A stretch of DNA of 21,084 nt from an uncultured Eggerthellaceae bacterium (GTDB lineage: Bacteria > Actinomycetota > Coriobacteriia > Coriobacteriales > Eggerthellaceae), in NCBI GenBank assembly GCA_910584145.1, contig CAJTXX010000040.1, positions 1 to 21,084 of the forward strand. Direction: 5' to 3'. Shown in pieces: positions 1 to 7,805 of this stretch; position 1 is the stretch's first letter, and each line of letters begins with the position of its first letter. The notes beneath the pieces were generated by a model, which worked only from the letters and a program-made list of their open reading frames with translations, searched no databases and was not told the DNA's origin. The position numbers and the translations under genes were made by a program.

Positions 1-1364
1 GCATGTATGCGCAGGCGAAGCCCGCGAGCATCTCTTGGGGCTTGGCCATCGACCAGAAGGCCAACGGCATGCAAGCGGGGCAGTGCATCCTCGACCTCAT
101 GGCCATAACGGGCAATGTCGATGTGCCGGGCGGCAATGTGCTGGGCGATGTGACCTCTGGCCTGAACGAGGTGGGCTTCGGCTTCGAGCGCGGCGTGGGC
201 GACCTGGTGCAGAAGATGATCGGCCTGACGGAATATCCGGCTTACTGCAACCTCATCATGAACGCGCATGCCGACATGATGCTCAAGACGCTGGAGACCG
301 GCGAGCCCTACCCGATCAAGTTCGGCATGTACTGCGGCAACAACCTCATGTCGTGCACCTCGGCCGAGCCGAGGCGCTGGCATGACGCCATCGTGAAGTC
401 GCTGGAATTCTGCTTCACCATCGACACGTTCATGACGCCATCCGCTGAGGCATCGTGCGATGTGTTCCTGCCCTTGGCGGCCTCGGCCGAGCGCGAGGGC
501 ACCACGTTCACCCACTACGGCGCTTCGATGGGCATCAAGGGATTCTCGCAGGCGGCGACGCGCACCGGCGAGGCGCTCACCGACGCCGAGGCATGCTTCA
601 AGCTGGGAAAGGCGCTGAACCCCCATTGGTGGGAGGACTACGATACCGTGGAGGATTTCATCGACCACCTGCGCCTGAGCAACAAGTTCAAGTTCCGCGA
701 CGTGGCGCCTGCGGTGTACGTGCAAGACGAGGTGACCTACCGCAAGAACGAATGCGGCAAGCTGCGCGGCGACGGCAAGGTGGGCTTCAACACCCCTACC
801 GGGCGCATCGAGCTGTACTCGACCATCTTCCAGCAGTTCGACGACGACCCGCTGCCGTACTACGACGAGCCGCAGTACAGCCCGGCGAACACCCCGGAGC
901 TGCTGGCGGAGTACCCCTTCGTGCTGACCACCGGGTCGCGCCCGTACGCGTTCTTCCATTCGGAGAATCGCCAGGTGCCCTTCTGCCGCGAGCTCAATCC
1001 CGACCCCATCGTCGAAGTGAACCCCAAAACGGCGAAGGCGCTCGGCATAGCCGACGGGCAGTGGTGCGAGATATGGAACCAGTTCGGAAGCTGCAAGCAG
1101 AAGGCCAAGCTGACCGAGACGGTGGACGAGAGCACCATCCATGCGCAGCATGCTTGGTGGTTCCCCGAGGAAGACGGCAACGAGCCGAACCTGTACGGCA
1201 ACTTCCGCAGCAACATCAACAACCTGGTGCCCAACTTCCACTTCGGCAAGCTGGGATTCGGTGCGCCGTTCAAGTGCCTGCTGTGCAACATCAAGCCGAT
1301 AGGGGAATGCCTCGACACCGACATGGATGAGGTCTGGCAGAAGTTCAAGAGGGAGGAGCAATAA
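1..1364 (+). CDS. Molybdopterin-dependent oxidoreductase, large subunit (5' truncated by window edge)
   Basis: This is the C-terminal 450 or so residues of a DMSO-reductase-family bis-MGD molybdoenzyme; the reading frame is already open at the window edge, so the ATG at 3 is probably internal. Visible are the end of the central cofactor-binding region (pattern AITGNVDVPGGNV, then FMTPSAEASCDVFLPLAASAE) and the C-terminal molydopterin-binding domain, starting near YPFVLTTGSRP and including HAWWFPEE. The N-terminal Fe-S motif, any TAT signal and the metal-ligand residue lie outside the window. The gene overlaps the Fe-S subunit by one base (TAATG), so the two are translationally coupled. The C-terminal pattern (HAWWFPE, then an NLVPN segment) recalls the acetylene hydratase/catechol dehydroxylase side of the family rather than nitrate or formate enzymes; that subgroup assignment is inference from memory. 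The substrate cannot be told from this piece. Confidence 0.93.
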   Translation, partial: MYAQAKPASISWGLAIDQKANGMQAGQCILDLMAITGNVDVPGGNVLGDVTSGLNEVGFGFERGVGDLVQKMIGLTEYPAYCNLIMNAHADMMLKTLETGEPYPIKFGMYCGNNLMSCTSAEPRRWHDAIVKSLEFCFTIDTFMTPSAEASCDVFLPLAASAEREGTTFTHYGASMGIKGFSQAATRTGEALTDAEACFKLGKALNPHWWEDYDTVEDFIDHLRLSNKFKFRDVAPAVYVQDEVTYRKNECGKLRGDGKVGFNTPTGRIELYSTIFQQFDDDPLPYYDEPQYSPANTPELLAEYPFVLTTGSRPYAFFHSENRQVPFCRELNPDPIVEVNPKTAKALGIADGQWCEIWNQFGSCKQKAKLTETVDESTIHAQHAWWFPEEDGNEPNLYGNFRSNINNLVPNFHFGKLGFGAPFKCLLCNIKPIGECLDTDMDEVWQKFKREEQ

Positions 1365-1864
1365 TGGCCGATGCGATGGGTCTGCTGATCGACTACGAAT
1401 ACTGCACGGGGTGCCAGAGCTGCGAGGTCACCTGCAAAGAGGAGCACAACTACCCAGTGGGCAAGTGGGGCATCCGCGTGCTCGAGGAAGGGCCGTGGGA
1501 GATAGAGGACGGCACGGGCGTGTTCGATTTCAACTACATCCCGGTGCCCACCGACCTGTGCGATCTGTGCGCCGGCCGTACCGCGCAGGGGCGCGAGCCG
1601 ATGTGCGTGCACCATTGCCTGGCGAATGTCATCACCTACGGCCCTCTCGGGGAGCTGGCGCAGAAGATGAACGAGAAGGGCAAGCAGGTGCTGTGGCGCC
1701 CGCAGTACAAGCCGCTCGCTGCGAAGGGCCCGTTCGTGCCAACGAAGAAGAGCAATGCGGAGGGCGCTGCCGTGAAGGTGGAGGTGGAGGCCAACGAGAG
1801 CTGGTCGACCGCCGCGCATCGCCGCTCCGATGACGACCATTTCGAGATGGGCTTGGTGGAATAG
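1364..1864 (+). CDS. 4Fe-4S ferredoxin-type electron-transfer subunit of the molybdoenzyme
   Basis: A 166-residue iron-sulfur protein, the likely electron donor subunit for the molybdoenzyme just upstream. Eight cysteines form two [4Fe-4S] sites: C14, C17, C20 and C24 in a CxxCxxCxxxC motif, then C66, C69, C81 and C85 (CxxC, 11 residues, CxxxC). DmsB-type subunits normally carry four clusters in about 200 residues, so this is a reduced, two-cluster version; the last 80 residues are cysteine-free and charged. There is no signal peptide or membrane segment, so it should work in the cytoplasm or travel with its partner. The ATG overlaps the stop of the large subunit. No NrfD/DmsC-type membrane anchor follows, so electrons must come from a soluble donor or from a protein encoded elsewhere. 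Confidence 0.92.
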   Translation: MADAMGLLIDYEYCTGCQSCEVTCKEEHNYPVGKWGIRVLEEGPWEIEDGTGVFDFNYIPVPTDLCDLCAGRTAQGREPMCVHHCLANVITYGPLGELAQKMNEKGKQVLWRPQYKPLAAKGPFVPTKKSNAEGAAVKVEVEANESWSTAAHRRSDDDHFEMGLVE

Positions 1865-1931
1865 CCGAGCGCTGCGGCGGGGCGACCCTAGACGCCCCGC
1901 CGTGCACCATCTGAGGCAGAGAGGACGCGAG

Positions 1932-2369
1932 ATGAAGGACAACAGCCAGTTCGGGAAGTGCGCCTACATCCGCTACCGGGGCGGCGTGGCGGGCGAGGAG
2001 CCCATCGACGACCGCTCCGAGGGCGAGCCGGTGAAGGTGGTCTTGGGCGCCGGGCAGGTGGTGCCGGGGATAGAGGACGCCCTGAGCGAGATGCGCGCGG
2101 GCGAGGAGCGCGTGGTGCGCCTCGGGCCGGAAGAGGCATATGGCCGCCACGATCCCGACGGCGTGCAGACCTACCCGCGCACGATGTTCCCCTTCGGCGG
2201 CGAGCTCGAAGAGGGGAGCGTGTTCCAGTGGACCAACCCCGCATCCGGCCAGCCCATCCCCGTGCGTGTCGTGGAGGCCGGTGAAGATGCGGTGAAGGTG
2301 GATTTCAACCACCCGCTCGCCGGGAAGGCGCTCGAGTATTGGCTTAAGATAGAGCGCATAGAGGACTGA
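1932..2369 (+). CDS. SlyD-like FKBP-type peptidyl-prolyl cis-trans isomerase
   Basis: A 145-residue FKBP-fold prolyl isomerase and chaperone of the SlyD type. The N-terminal half holds the FKBP core (VVPGIEDALSEMRAGEE, then the EEAYG segment), followed by an inserted IF-like chaperone domain and the family signature VDFNHPLAGKAL near residues 123-134. E. coli SlyD has a His/Cys-rich metal-binding tail; this protein ends right after the fold (LKIERIED) and lacks it. The frame is open further upstream to 1830, but that would overlap the Fe-S gene; the ATG at 1932 has a purine-rich GAGAGGA a few bases before it. It sits 67 bases after the Fe-S subunit on the same strand, which suggests a role in folding or maturing the molybdoenzyme. 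That role is inference. Confidence 0.9.
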   Translation: MKDNSQFGKCAYIRYRGGVAGEEPIDDRSEGEPVKVVLGAGQVVPGIEDALSEMRAGEERVVRLGPEEAYGRHDPDGVQTYPRTMFPFGGELEEGSVFQWTNPASGQPIPVRVVEAGEDAVKVDFNHPLAGKALEYWLKIERIED

Positions 2370-2375
2370 TAGGCG

Positions 2376-2591
2376 ATGAATTGCTTCCCATGCAGGGGCC
2401 CGGCTTGCAACGGCTGTGGGAAGTTCGACCGCACGAGGCGCCTGGTGGAAGAAGGGCACACCATACGATGTGCGCTCTGCGGCGGGAAGGTGGAGCTCGG
2501 CTGCGGCAGATGCTCGTGTTGCGGGGCGCTGGTGCTCCCCGCGCCGGGGCTGCCCCTCTCGTCGTCCGAGCAGGGGCCGCTGCCTGCTTGA
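2376..2591 (+). CDS. Small cysteine-rich protein, zinc-ribbon-like
   Basis: A 71-residue protein that starts six bases after the FKBP stop, so it is probably co-translated. I do not recognise a named family. It has ten cysteines: C3 and C6, C11 and C14, C32 and C35, C43, C46, C48 and C49. The CxxC pairs look like zinc-ribbon knuckles or a metal/Fe-S binding platform. The last 20 residues are proline/serine-rich and probably disordered. There is no signal peptide or membrane helix. Its place between an FKBP and a LuxR regulator, downstream of a two-subunit metalloenzyme, fits a metallochaperone or small maturation factor, but a nucleic-acid-binding zinc ribbon is equally possible. The start has only a weak ribosome site, the GAGGA at 2361-2365. 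Confidence 0.72.
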   Translation: MNCFPCRGPACNGCGKFDRTRRLVEEGHTIRCALCGGKVELGCGRCSCCGALVLPAPGLPLSSSEQGPLPA

Positions 2592-2621
2592 GCATCGTCG
2601 CGCAGAGGGAGGAGCATGCAC

Positions 2622-5363
2622 ATGGGAGACGCGAACGCCGAGCGCGCTGAGGGCCGCAAGCGCCTCGGCTTCCTCCGCAGCAAGTTCGAGGTGCCCGCGC
2701 GCCCGCGCCCGTTCATCCCCGAGGAGCGCATCTCTGCGCGCTTGGACGACCTCGCCTCCTGGGACTCGTGCCTTCTCGGCGCTCCAGCGGGGGTGGGCAA
2801 GACGGCTCTGATGGCGCAATGGTGCGAGGAGTGGTCGCAGCGCCCCGGCGTGCGAGCCTATTGGGTAGAGCTCGACCGCCACGATGCGGATGCGCTGCGG
2901 TTCATGGAATCCCTCGCGACGTGCCTTGCTGAGGACGATGCGGCATTCGCCTCGATAGCGGACGCCTGCCGCAACGGGGCCGATGGCGAAGCGGCGCTGA
3001 TCGAGCTCATGAACCTGATGGATGCTGCTTTCGCAGATGCGTCCCATGCCATCATCTTCCTCGACGGATACGAAGCGGCTTCCTCTGAGACGCTCGATGA
3101 CATCCTGCTCTCGCTGAATCGCAACATGGCGCGCAACGCGCATCTGGTCGTCGCCGGCGGCTTCTTGAGCGACCGTCTGGGCGATATGGTGTTCGATTCC
3201 CGGGTCGAGGAATTCGGGATAGACGATCTGGCCTTCGGGGAAGAGCGCATAGAGGCGCTCGCGGCGGCGCTCGGGGTGGAGCTCGCCGGCACGGCGTGGG
3301 AGGCGCGCATCGAGAGCATCCGGTATTGCCCGATCGTGCTCTCGTTCATCGGCAATGCGCAGCGCAAGGCGAAAGACGGCGCCGACGCCGAGAGGCGGGT
3401 GGCCGGCTATTGCGCGCGCTTCTTCGAGAAGGCGCTGGTGCCCTTGGTGAGCGAAGACGAGCTGCGCTTCCTGGTGCGCACCGCTCTGCTCGAGCGCCTC
3501 GACCCTGAGCTCTGCGACCGCGTGCTGGGTGAGGATGGCTCTGAGGGTATCCTCACCGGGCTGGCGGCCCGCAACCTGTTCATCGTGCGCGATGCGGGCT
3601 CGGGTGCGTATATCCGCAACGAGTTCCTGTGCGACTTCCTCCGCGATAAGCTGCTCGCAGAGGGCCGCGATGCGATACGCGTCGGCGCTTCTCGGGCGAG
3701 CCGCTGGTATGCGCGGCAGGGGAACCGTTGCGCGAGCGCGAAGTACCTCGCGATGGCGTGCGACCCCTTCTACCTCGAGGGCACGGTGGGCGGCTCCACC
3801 GGCTTGGATGGCAGCGGCATCTCCGCTGACCTCGCTGGCTCTCTGATGCGCATCCCCGCGCGGCGCTTCGAGGAAGACCCGTATCTGGCATGGGCTGCCG
3901 TGTGGAGCTGCATATCGGCCGGGCTCGTCGAGGATGCGCGGCACTGGATAGGCGCCGCGCGCCTTATCGGCACCGCTGAGGATAGCCGGGCGTACGTGTT
4001 CGCCGATGCGCTCTGCTTGGCGCTCGAGGGCGACAGCGCAGGCTCGCTCGCGGCGATCCGCGGCCTTCTCGAGGAGAGCGATGCACAGCTGCCGCGGCAA
4101 TTCCAATGCTTGCTCATCCATATGGAGGGCGAGAACTGCGAGCGTCTGGGCATGGTGCGCGAAGGGCGCGACCGGTATCTGAAAGCGTTCTCGCTGGCCG
4201 AGCGCAACGCGAGCCCGTTCTACAAGACATTCGATCTGTATCTGCTGGCGCAGCACTACCTCTCGATGGGCATGTTCGAGGATGCCGACGCGATAGCGCG
4301 CCAGGCGCTCGCCTCGTGCGCGCCCGCGTCGGTGCTCGAAGGCGCGTTCCTGTCGGTGCAGGCGAGCATACAGGTGGAGCGCTGCGAGCTCGACGCCGCA
4401 CAGGCCGTGCTCGAGCGCGCCGCCAGGTGCGTCTCGGCCGATTCCAACGCCGACATGTACGTGGATGTGAACCTGGCGCGGGCTCGGCTCGAGCGCGTGC
4501 GCGGCAACAAGATAGAGGCGATGGAGATCATCTGCGAGGTGGTGGACGCCCTCGATGGGAAATGCGTGCCGCGCAACATGGACATGCGCGCGTTCGCGCT
4601 GAAGATGGCCCTGGCCGTCGAGCTCGACGAGATGACAGCCGCGCGCTCCTGCGAGCGTGCGATAGATGCCTTCTTGGACGACCCGGATGCGTTCAGGGCG
4701 GTGTATTGCCTGTTCGCCAAGGTGCGCCTGCTCTGGAAGGCGGGCTTGCGGGAAGAGGCGTATCGCTTGCTCGATAAGGCGGCGCGCGTCGCCGAGCAGA
4801 CGGGGAGCCTCTACTTCCTCACGCAGCTCGCGGTGATGCGTGCGAGCTGCTGGTGCGAAGCGGGGGACGAGCCCCGTGCGATGGTGGAGATGAGCCGCGC
4901 CATAGAGATGGCCATGCGGGCGGGCTACCGCAGCGTGTTCTTGGAGGGCGAGACGTGCGTGCGCGAGCTGCTCTTGAAGCTGGCCACGGCGCGGCAGACC
5001 TCGCTCGCTCTGCGCAACTACGCCAAAGAGGTGCTGCTGCTGTTCGAGGACGAGCGGGCCATCGACGAGCAGATAGCCCTCTCGCGGGGAGACGTGCAGG
5101 GCTACTATGCCCTCACCGAGCGCGAGCGGGAGATCCTCCAAAAGCTCAATGCCGGCATGTCCCGAGCCGAGATAGCCCTGTCGCTGAGCGTGTCCCAGAA
5201 CACGGTGAAATCGCACCTGAAGAACATCTATTCGAAGATGGGGGTGCATACGCGCTCCGAGGCGTACCGGGCGAGCGCGGGCATGGCGGATGCGGCCCGG
5301 GCCGCCGCGGATGGCGTGTCTGCGCATCAGGCGGGCGGCTCACCCTCTTTTCACCCGTTATAA
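2622..5363 (+). CDS. Large LuxR-family transcriptional regulator with N-terminal STAND-type ATPase (MalT/LAL-like)
   Basis: A 913-residue signal-dependent activator. Residues 53-61 form a Walker A loop (GAPAGVGKT), a Walker B-like stretch (HAIIFLDGYE) lies near 142-151, the middle is an all-helical TPR-like region with many alternating A/L/E/R helices, and residues 828-890 form a LuxR/FixJ helix-turn-helix (LTEREREILQKL, then a SVSQNTVKSHLKNIYSKMGV recognition region). Size and order match MalT and the LAL regulators, in which inducer and ATP binding drive oligomerisation. An ATG at 2616 is also in frame, but the ribosome site AGGGAGGAG (2606-2614) is one base from it and an ideal seven bases from the ATG at 2622, so 2622 is preferred. 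It lies between the molybdoenzyme module and an MFS transporter and probably controls one or both; the inducer is unknown. Confidence 0.93.
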   Translation: MGDANAERAEGRKRLGFLRSKFEVPARPRPFIPEERISARLDDLASWDSCLLGAPAGVGKTALMAQWCEEWSQRPGVRAYWVELDRHDADALRFMESLATCLAEDDAAFASIADACRNGADGEAALIELMNLMDAAFADASHAIIFLDGYEAASSETLDDILLSLNRNMARNAHLVVAGGFLSDRLGDMVFDSRVEEFGIDDLAFGEERIEALAAALGVELAGTAWEARIESIRYCPIVLSFIGNAQRKAKDGADAERRVAGYCARFFEKALVPLVSEDELRFLVRTALLERLDPELCDRVLGEDGSEGILTGLAARNLFIVRDAGSGAYIRNEFLCDFLRDKLLAEGRDAIRVGASRASRWYARQGNRCASAKYLAMACDPFYLEGTVGGSTGLDGSGISADLAGSLMRIPARRFEEDPYLAWAAVWSCISAGLVEDARHWIGAARLIGTAEDSRAYVFADALCLALEGDSAGSLAAIRGLLEESDAQLPRQFQCLLIHMEGENCERLGMVREGRDRYLKAFSLAERNASPFYKTFDLYLLAQHYLSMGMFEDADAIARQALASCAPASVLEGAFLSVQASIQVERCELDAAQAVLERAARCVSADSNADMYVDVNLARARLERVRGNKIEAMEIICEVVDALDGKCVPRNMDMRAFALKMALAVELDEMTAARSCERAIDAFLDDPDAFRAVYCLFAKVRLLWKAGLREEAYRLLDKAARVAEQTGSLYFLTQLAVMRASCWCEAGDEPRAMVEMSRAIEMAMRAGYRSVFLEGETCVRELLLKLATARQTSLALRNYAKEVLLLFEDERAIDEQIALSRGDVQGYYALTEREREILQKLNAGMSRAEIALSLSVSQNTVKSHLKNIYSKMGVHTRSEAYRASAGMADAARAAADGVSAHQAGGSPSFHPL

Positions 5364-5390
5364 CCCCCGTAAAACCCCACGAGGGGGTAT
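5361..5390. promoter_or_regulatory. Candidate operator with phased C-tract repeats and an inverted G-tract
   Basis: Just after the LuxR stop there are two C-rich direct repeats (TAACCCCCG at 5361 and AAACCCCACG at 5372, 11 bases apart), followed by an inverted G-tract copy (GAGGGGGTAT at 5381). MalT is known to bind G-rich decamers of the form GGGGA(G/T)GAGG, often as phased repeats, so this could be the binding site of the upstream regulator in front of the MFS gene. It could also be a weak terminator (ACCCCC and GGGGGT arms), but there is no T-run. Confidence 0.3.
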
Positions 5391-5507
5391 TCGCTCACCC
5401 CAGAGCGCGCGGTATCTTGAGGCTGCCTGCAAAGGCGAGAGCGTGCGTGATCGGGCAGGCCGGCAACGGCTTTTGACGAGTGCCGTTATGCAGCTCTCTT
5501 CACCGGC

Positions 5508-5528
5508 GCGGCTGCGCGGCGCAGCTGC
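5508..5528 (+). other. GC-rich hairpin in the leader of the MFS gene
   Basis: A 15-base perfect palindrome (GCTGCG, loop CGG, CGCAGC at 5511-5525) extends to a nine-pair stem with one G-U pair. It ends about 13 bases before the ribosome site of the MFS gene. It could be a translation or transcription control element, or the end signal of the LuxR transcript, although no T-run follows. Confidence 0.35.
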
Positions 5529-5555
5529 CGTATAACGAGGAGAGAGGGTGTTCAT

Positions 5556-6782
5556 ATGGATGAGGCTATCCGCAAGGCGGAACCGAAGAGCGATATGACC
5601 AGCGGGCGCGCATGGGCGGTCGTCGTGGTGGTGTTCCTGGCCGGGTTCTGCATGCCGGCGAATATGGGCGAGACGATGTGGGTGGCGCCGCTCGTCATGG
5701 GGGCGTTCGGCTTCGGGCCCGACGTGCTCGGTTGGGTCAACGGCGTGTTCTACATCTTGGGAGCGCTCATCGCGTTCCCGGCTGCGTCGTTCGTGCGCCG
5801 GCTCGGCATCAGATGGTCGGTGGTCATCGCGCTCGCCTGCGGCATCGTGGGCAACCTGATCGGCATCTTCGCCGGCGATATCGCCACCCTCATGGTGTCG
5901 CGCATCGTGCAGGGCGCCGGGTTCGGGCTGATGGGCGTTATCGGCGTGACGGCCATAACGCCATGGTTCCCGAAAGAGAAGCGCGGCCTGCCGCTGGGCG
6001 TGTGGGGCGCATGGGTGGCGGCGGCGAACGCTATAACGCCGATGCTCGATGCGGCCATCGCTGAGGCCACGGGCACGTATGTGAGCGTGTGGTGGTTCTT
6101 CCTCGTATTCGATATCATGGTGCTCGCGCTGTTCCTGATCGCATACCGCGATCCGTCCGACCCCTACATCGACGAGGCGGAGAAGCGCGGTGAGGTGATG
6201 TTCAACTACCGCGAGCTGTTCCAGAACAAGGTGGTGTGGGTGCTGGCGTTCGTGTTCTTCGTGGAAGAGGGCGCGTTCATTGCGAGCCAGGGCTTCCTGT
6301 CCACCTATATCACCGAGTTCGTCGACCCGTCGCTCATGGTGGGCACCGCCTTCGTCAGCGCGGGCGCTATCTGGGGCATGTGCTTCAGCCCTATCTCGGG
6401 CAAGATATCCGACGCTATCAAGTCGCGGCGCGTGGTGCTCATCTTCTGCATGGTGAGCGCGGTGGTGTTCGGCGCGCTGGTGTTCTGGATAACCGACGTG
6501 CGCCTGTATGCGATCGTCATCATCTTGAACGGCTTCACCGGCGGCGGCGTGGCGGCTATGCTCTGGGCATCGTGCTCTGAGGTGGTGCCGTCGCATCTCA
6601 TCTCGGGCGCGACGGCGGCGCTGGCATGCAGCCAGAGCGTCGGCATGTTCCTGGGCTCCATGTTCATGGGCAACGTGATAGCGGCCGTGGGCTTCACGAT
6701 GGCCGGCTGGATAGTCTTGGTGCCGTGCTTCGTGCTGGGCCTGCTCGCGGTGGTGATAGGGCTGCGCGGCAAGCTGCGGTAG
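5556..6782 (+). CDS. MFS transporter (12 helices) linked to the molybdoenzyme/LuxR module
   Basis: A 408-residue major facilitator with about twelve hydrophobic segments: helix 1 near residues 20-40, a central cytoplasmic loop around 195-220 (RDPSDPYIDEAEKRGE) separating two six-helix halves, and the last helix near 380-403. A degenerate loop 2-3 motif (FVRRLGIRWS) is present. The ATG has a good ribosome site (GGAGAGAGGG, seven bases away). No substrate signature can be read. It follows the LuxR gene on the same strand after 192 bases. By analogy with gut Coriobacteriia, where molybdoenzymes for small aromatic substrates are encoded with MFS carriers and LuxR regulators, it probably moves the substrate or product of the upstream enzyme; this is inference. 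Confidence 0.92.
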   Translation: MDEAIRKAEPKSDMTSGRAWAVVVVVFLAGFCMPANMGETMWVAPLVMGAFGFGPDVLGWVNGVFYILGALIAFPAASFVRRLGIRWSVVIALACGIVGNLIGIFAGDIATLMVSRIVQGAGFGLMGVIGVTAITPWFPKEKRGLPLGVWGAWVAAANAITPMLDAAIAEATGTYVSVWWFFLVFDIMVLALFLIAYRDPSDPYIDEAEKRGEVMFNYRELFQNKVVWVLAFVFFVEEGAFIASQGFLSTYITEFVDPSLMVGTAFVSAGAIWGMCFSPISGKISDAIKSRRVVLIFCMVSAVVFGALVFWITDVRLYAIVIILNGFTGGGVAAMLWASCSEVVPSHLISGATAALACSQSVGMFLGSMFMGNVIAAVGFTMAGWIVLVPCFVLGLLAVVIGLRGKLR

Positions 6783-6808
6783 CGCCGCATCGGCATCTGC
6801 GGAAAAGA

Positions 6809-6843
6809 GAGCGCCCCGCTGGCGTGCGGCCTGCGGGGCGCTC
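6809..6843 (-). terminator. Intrinsic terminator between convergent MFS and DUF554 genes
   Basis: A perfect 11-base stem (GAGCGCCCCGC at 6809-6819 with GCGGGGCGCTC at 6833-6843) encloses a 13-base loop. Read on the minus strand, the stem is followed by TCTTTTCC, a usable U-run, so it mainly ends the DUF554 transcript that stops at 6865. It also lies 26 bases after the MFS stop and may block transcripts coming the other way. Confidence 0.75.
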
Positions 6844-6864
6844 GTGCGCGTCGGGGCTGCGCGC

Positions 6865-7578
6865 TCAGGCGAGCCAGCCGGCCGTCTGCACGGCGTTCAC
6901 CAAGGCGAACCAGAGGGGCGGCACGAACAGCGCGGGCAGCAGGTTCATCACCGGTATCTCCTTCACCTTCAAGATGCCGAGGCCCGATGCCAAGATGAGG
7001 AAGCCGCCTACGATGGTTATCTCGCACATGAGGTCGGCGGTGAGCAGCGGTGCCAGCTGGTTGGCGAGGAGGTAGATGGCGCCTTGCCAGCAGAACAGCA
7101 CCACGGCGGCGAAGGCGATGCCGATGCCGAACGAGGAGGCCAGCACCATCGAGGTGACCAGATCGAGCGTGGCGTTCGTGAGCAGGAAGGTCTCGTCGCC
7201 GTAGAGCGCGCTGTTCACGGGCCCTAAGATGGACAGCGTCCCGAAGCAGAATAGCATGATGGCGGTGGAGAGGCCCTGCGCGAGGCCCTGATCGCCTTCC
7301 TTCGCGTGGGAGCGCTTCGCTACGAAGCGGTCGAAGCGGCCGGCAATGTCGAGCCCGGTGCCGATGACGCCGCCGATGGCGAGGCTCGCGATGAACAGCA
7401 CCGGGTAGATGCTGTCGGCCATGCCCACCACGACCGAGTTGATGCCGAGGCCTACGGCAGCGAGGCCCATGGCGGCGAACAGCACCGTTTGGTATTTCTC
7501 GCCCAGGCCGCGCTTCGCCACGCTGCCTATGGCGCTGCCGACGACGATGGCTATGGTGTTGGCGATGGTCCCTATCAA
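6865..7578 (-). CDS. DUF554 family membrane protein (YqgA/YdfK-like)
   Basis: A 237-residue integral membrane protein of the DUF554 family, recognised from its N-terminal pattern (MIGTIANTIAIVVGSAIGS, then GLGINSVVVGMADS) and six to seven hydrophobic segments. The function of the family is not established; a transporter role has been suggested. The start is a TTG at 7576-7578, preceded by GAAGGAGG four bases away, and no better ATG or GTG is available. It is divergent from the DUF2252 gene with 227 bases between, and it ends at the hairpin terminator at 6809-6843. It looks like a one-gene transcript. Confidence 0.88.
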   Translation of the reverse strand: MIGTIANTIAIVVGSAIGSVAKRGLGEKYQTVLFAAMGLAAVGLGINSVVVGMADSIYPVLFIASLAIGGVIGTGLDIAGRFDRFVAKRSHAKEGDQGLAQGLSTAIMLFCFGTLSILGPVNSALYGDETFLLTNATLDLVTSMVLASSFGIGIAFAAVVLFCWQGAIYLLANQLAPLLTADLMCEITIVGGFLILASGLGILKVKEIPVMNLLPALFVPPLWFALVNAVQTAGWLA

Positions 7579-7628
7579 GGCGCCTCCTTCGGGTGCCGGC
7601 GGTGCCCGGCGTGCATTGGTCGTTGCAT

Positions 7629-7747
7629 ATGGTACCGCAGCAGCGGGCTGGACGGGTACGGTCGGTCAGGCGTTGCCGGCGGGCGTGGTGGCTCCTGGCA
7701 ACGGCTTGGTGGCGGTGCGGCGGCTCGTCGCGCATTGCGGGTACCAT
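7629..7747. promoter_or_regulatory. Possible divergent promoter pair with matching TACCAT -10 boxes
   Basis: The 227-base gap between DUF554 and DUF2252 carries TACCAT on the minus strand (7629-7634) and on the plus strand (7742-7747). Both lie in a GGTACCAT context and both fit the TAnnnT pattern common in high-GC -10 boxes. Predicted leaders would be about 45 and 50 bases. No clear -35 box was found for either. Confidence 0.25.
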
Positions 7748-7805
7748 GGGGACAGCGAAGGCGCACTGCTGGTAGGGGCGCGCAACGGCGGCGAAGGAGG
7801 CATCG

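Noticed and set aside
1830..1931. Upstream extension of the FKBP gene
   Set aside because: It would overlap the end of the Fe-S gene and add 34 residues not found in SlyD-type proteins; 1932 has the better ribosome site.
1632..5327. Very long open frame (1231 codons) on the minus strand, opposite the LuxR gene
   Set aside because: It has the His/Arg/Gly/Ala-rich composition of a shadow frame in GC-rich DNA, no recognisable domain, and overlaps several well-supported plus-strand genes completely.
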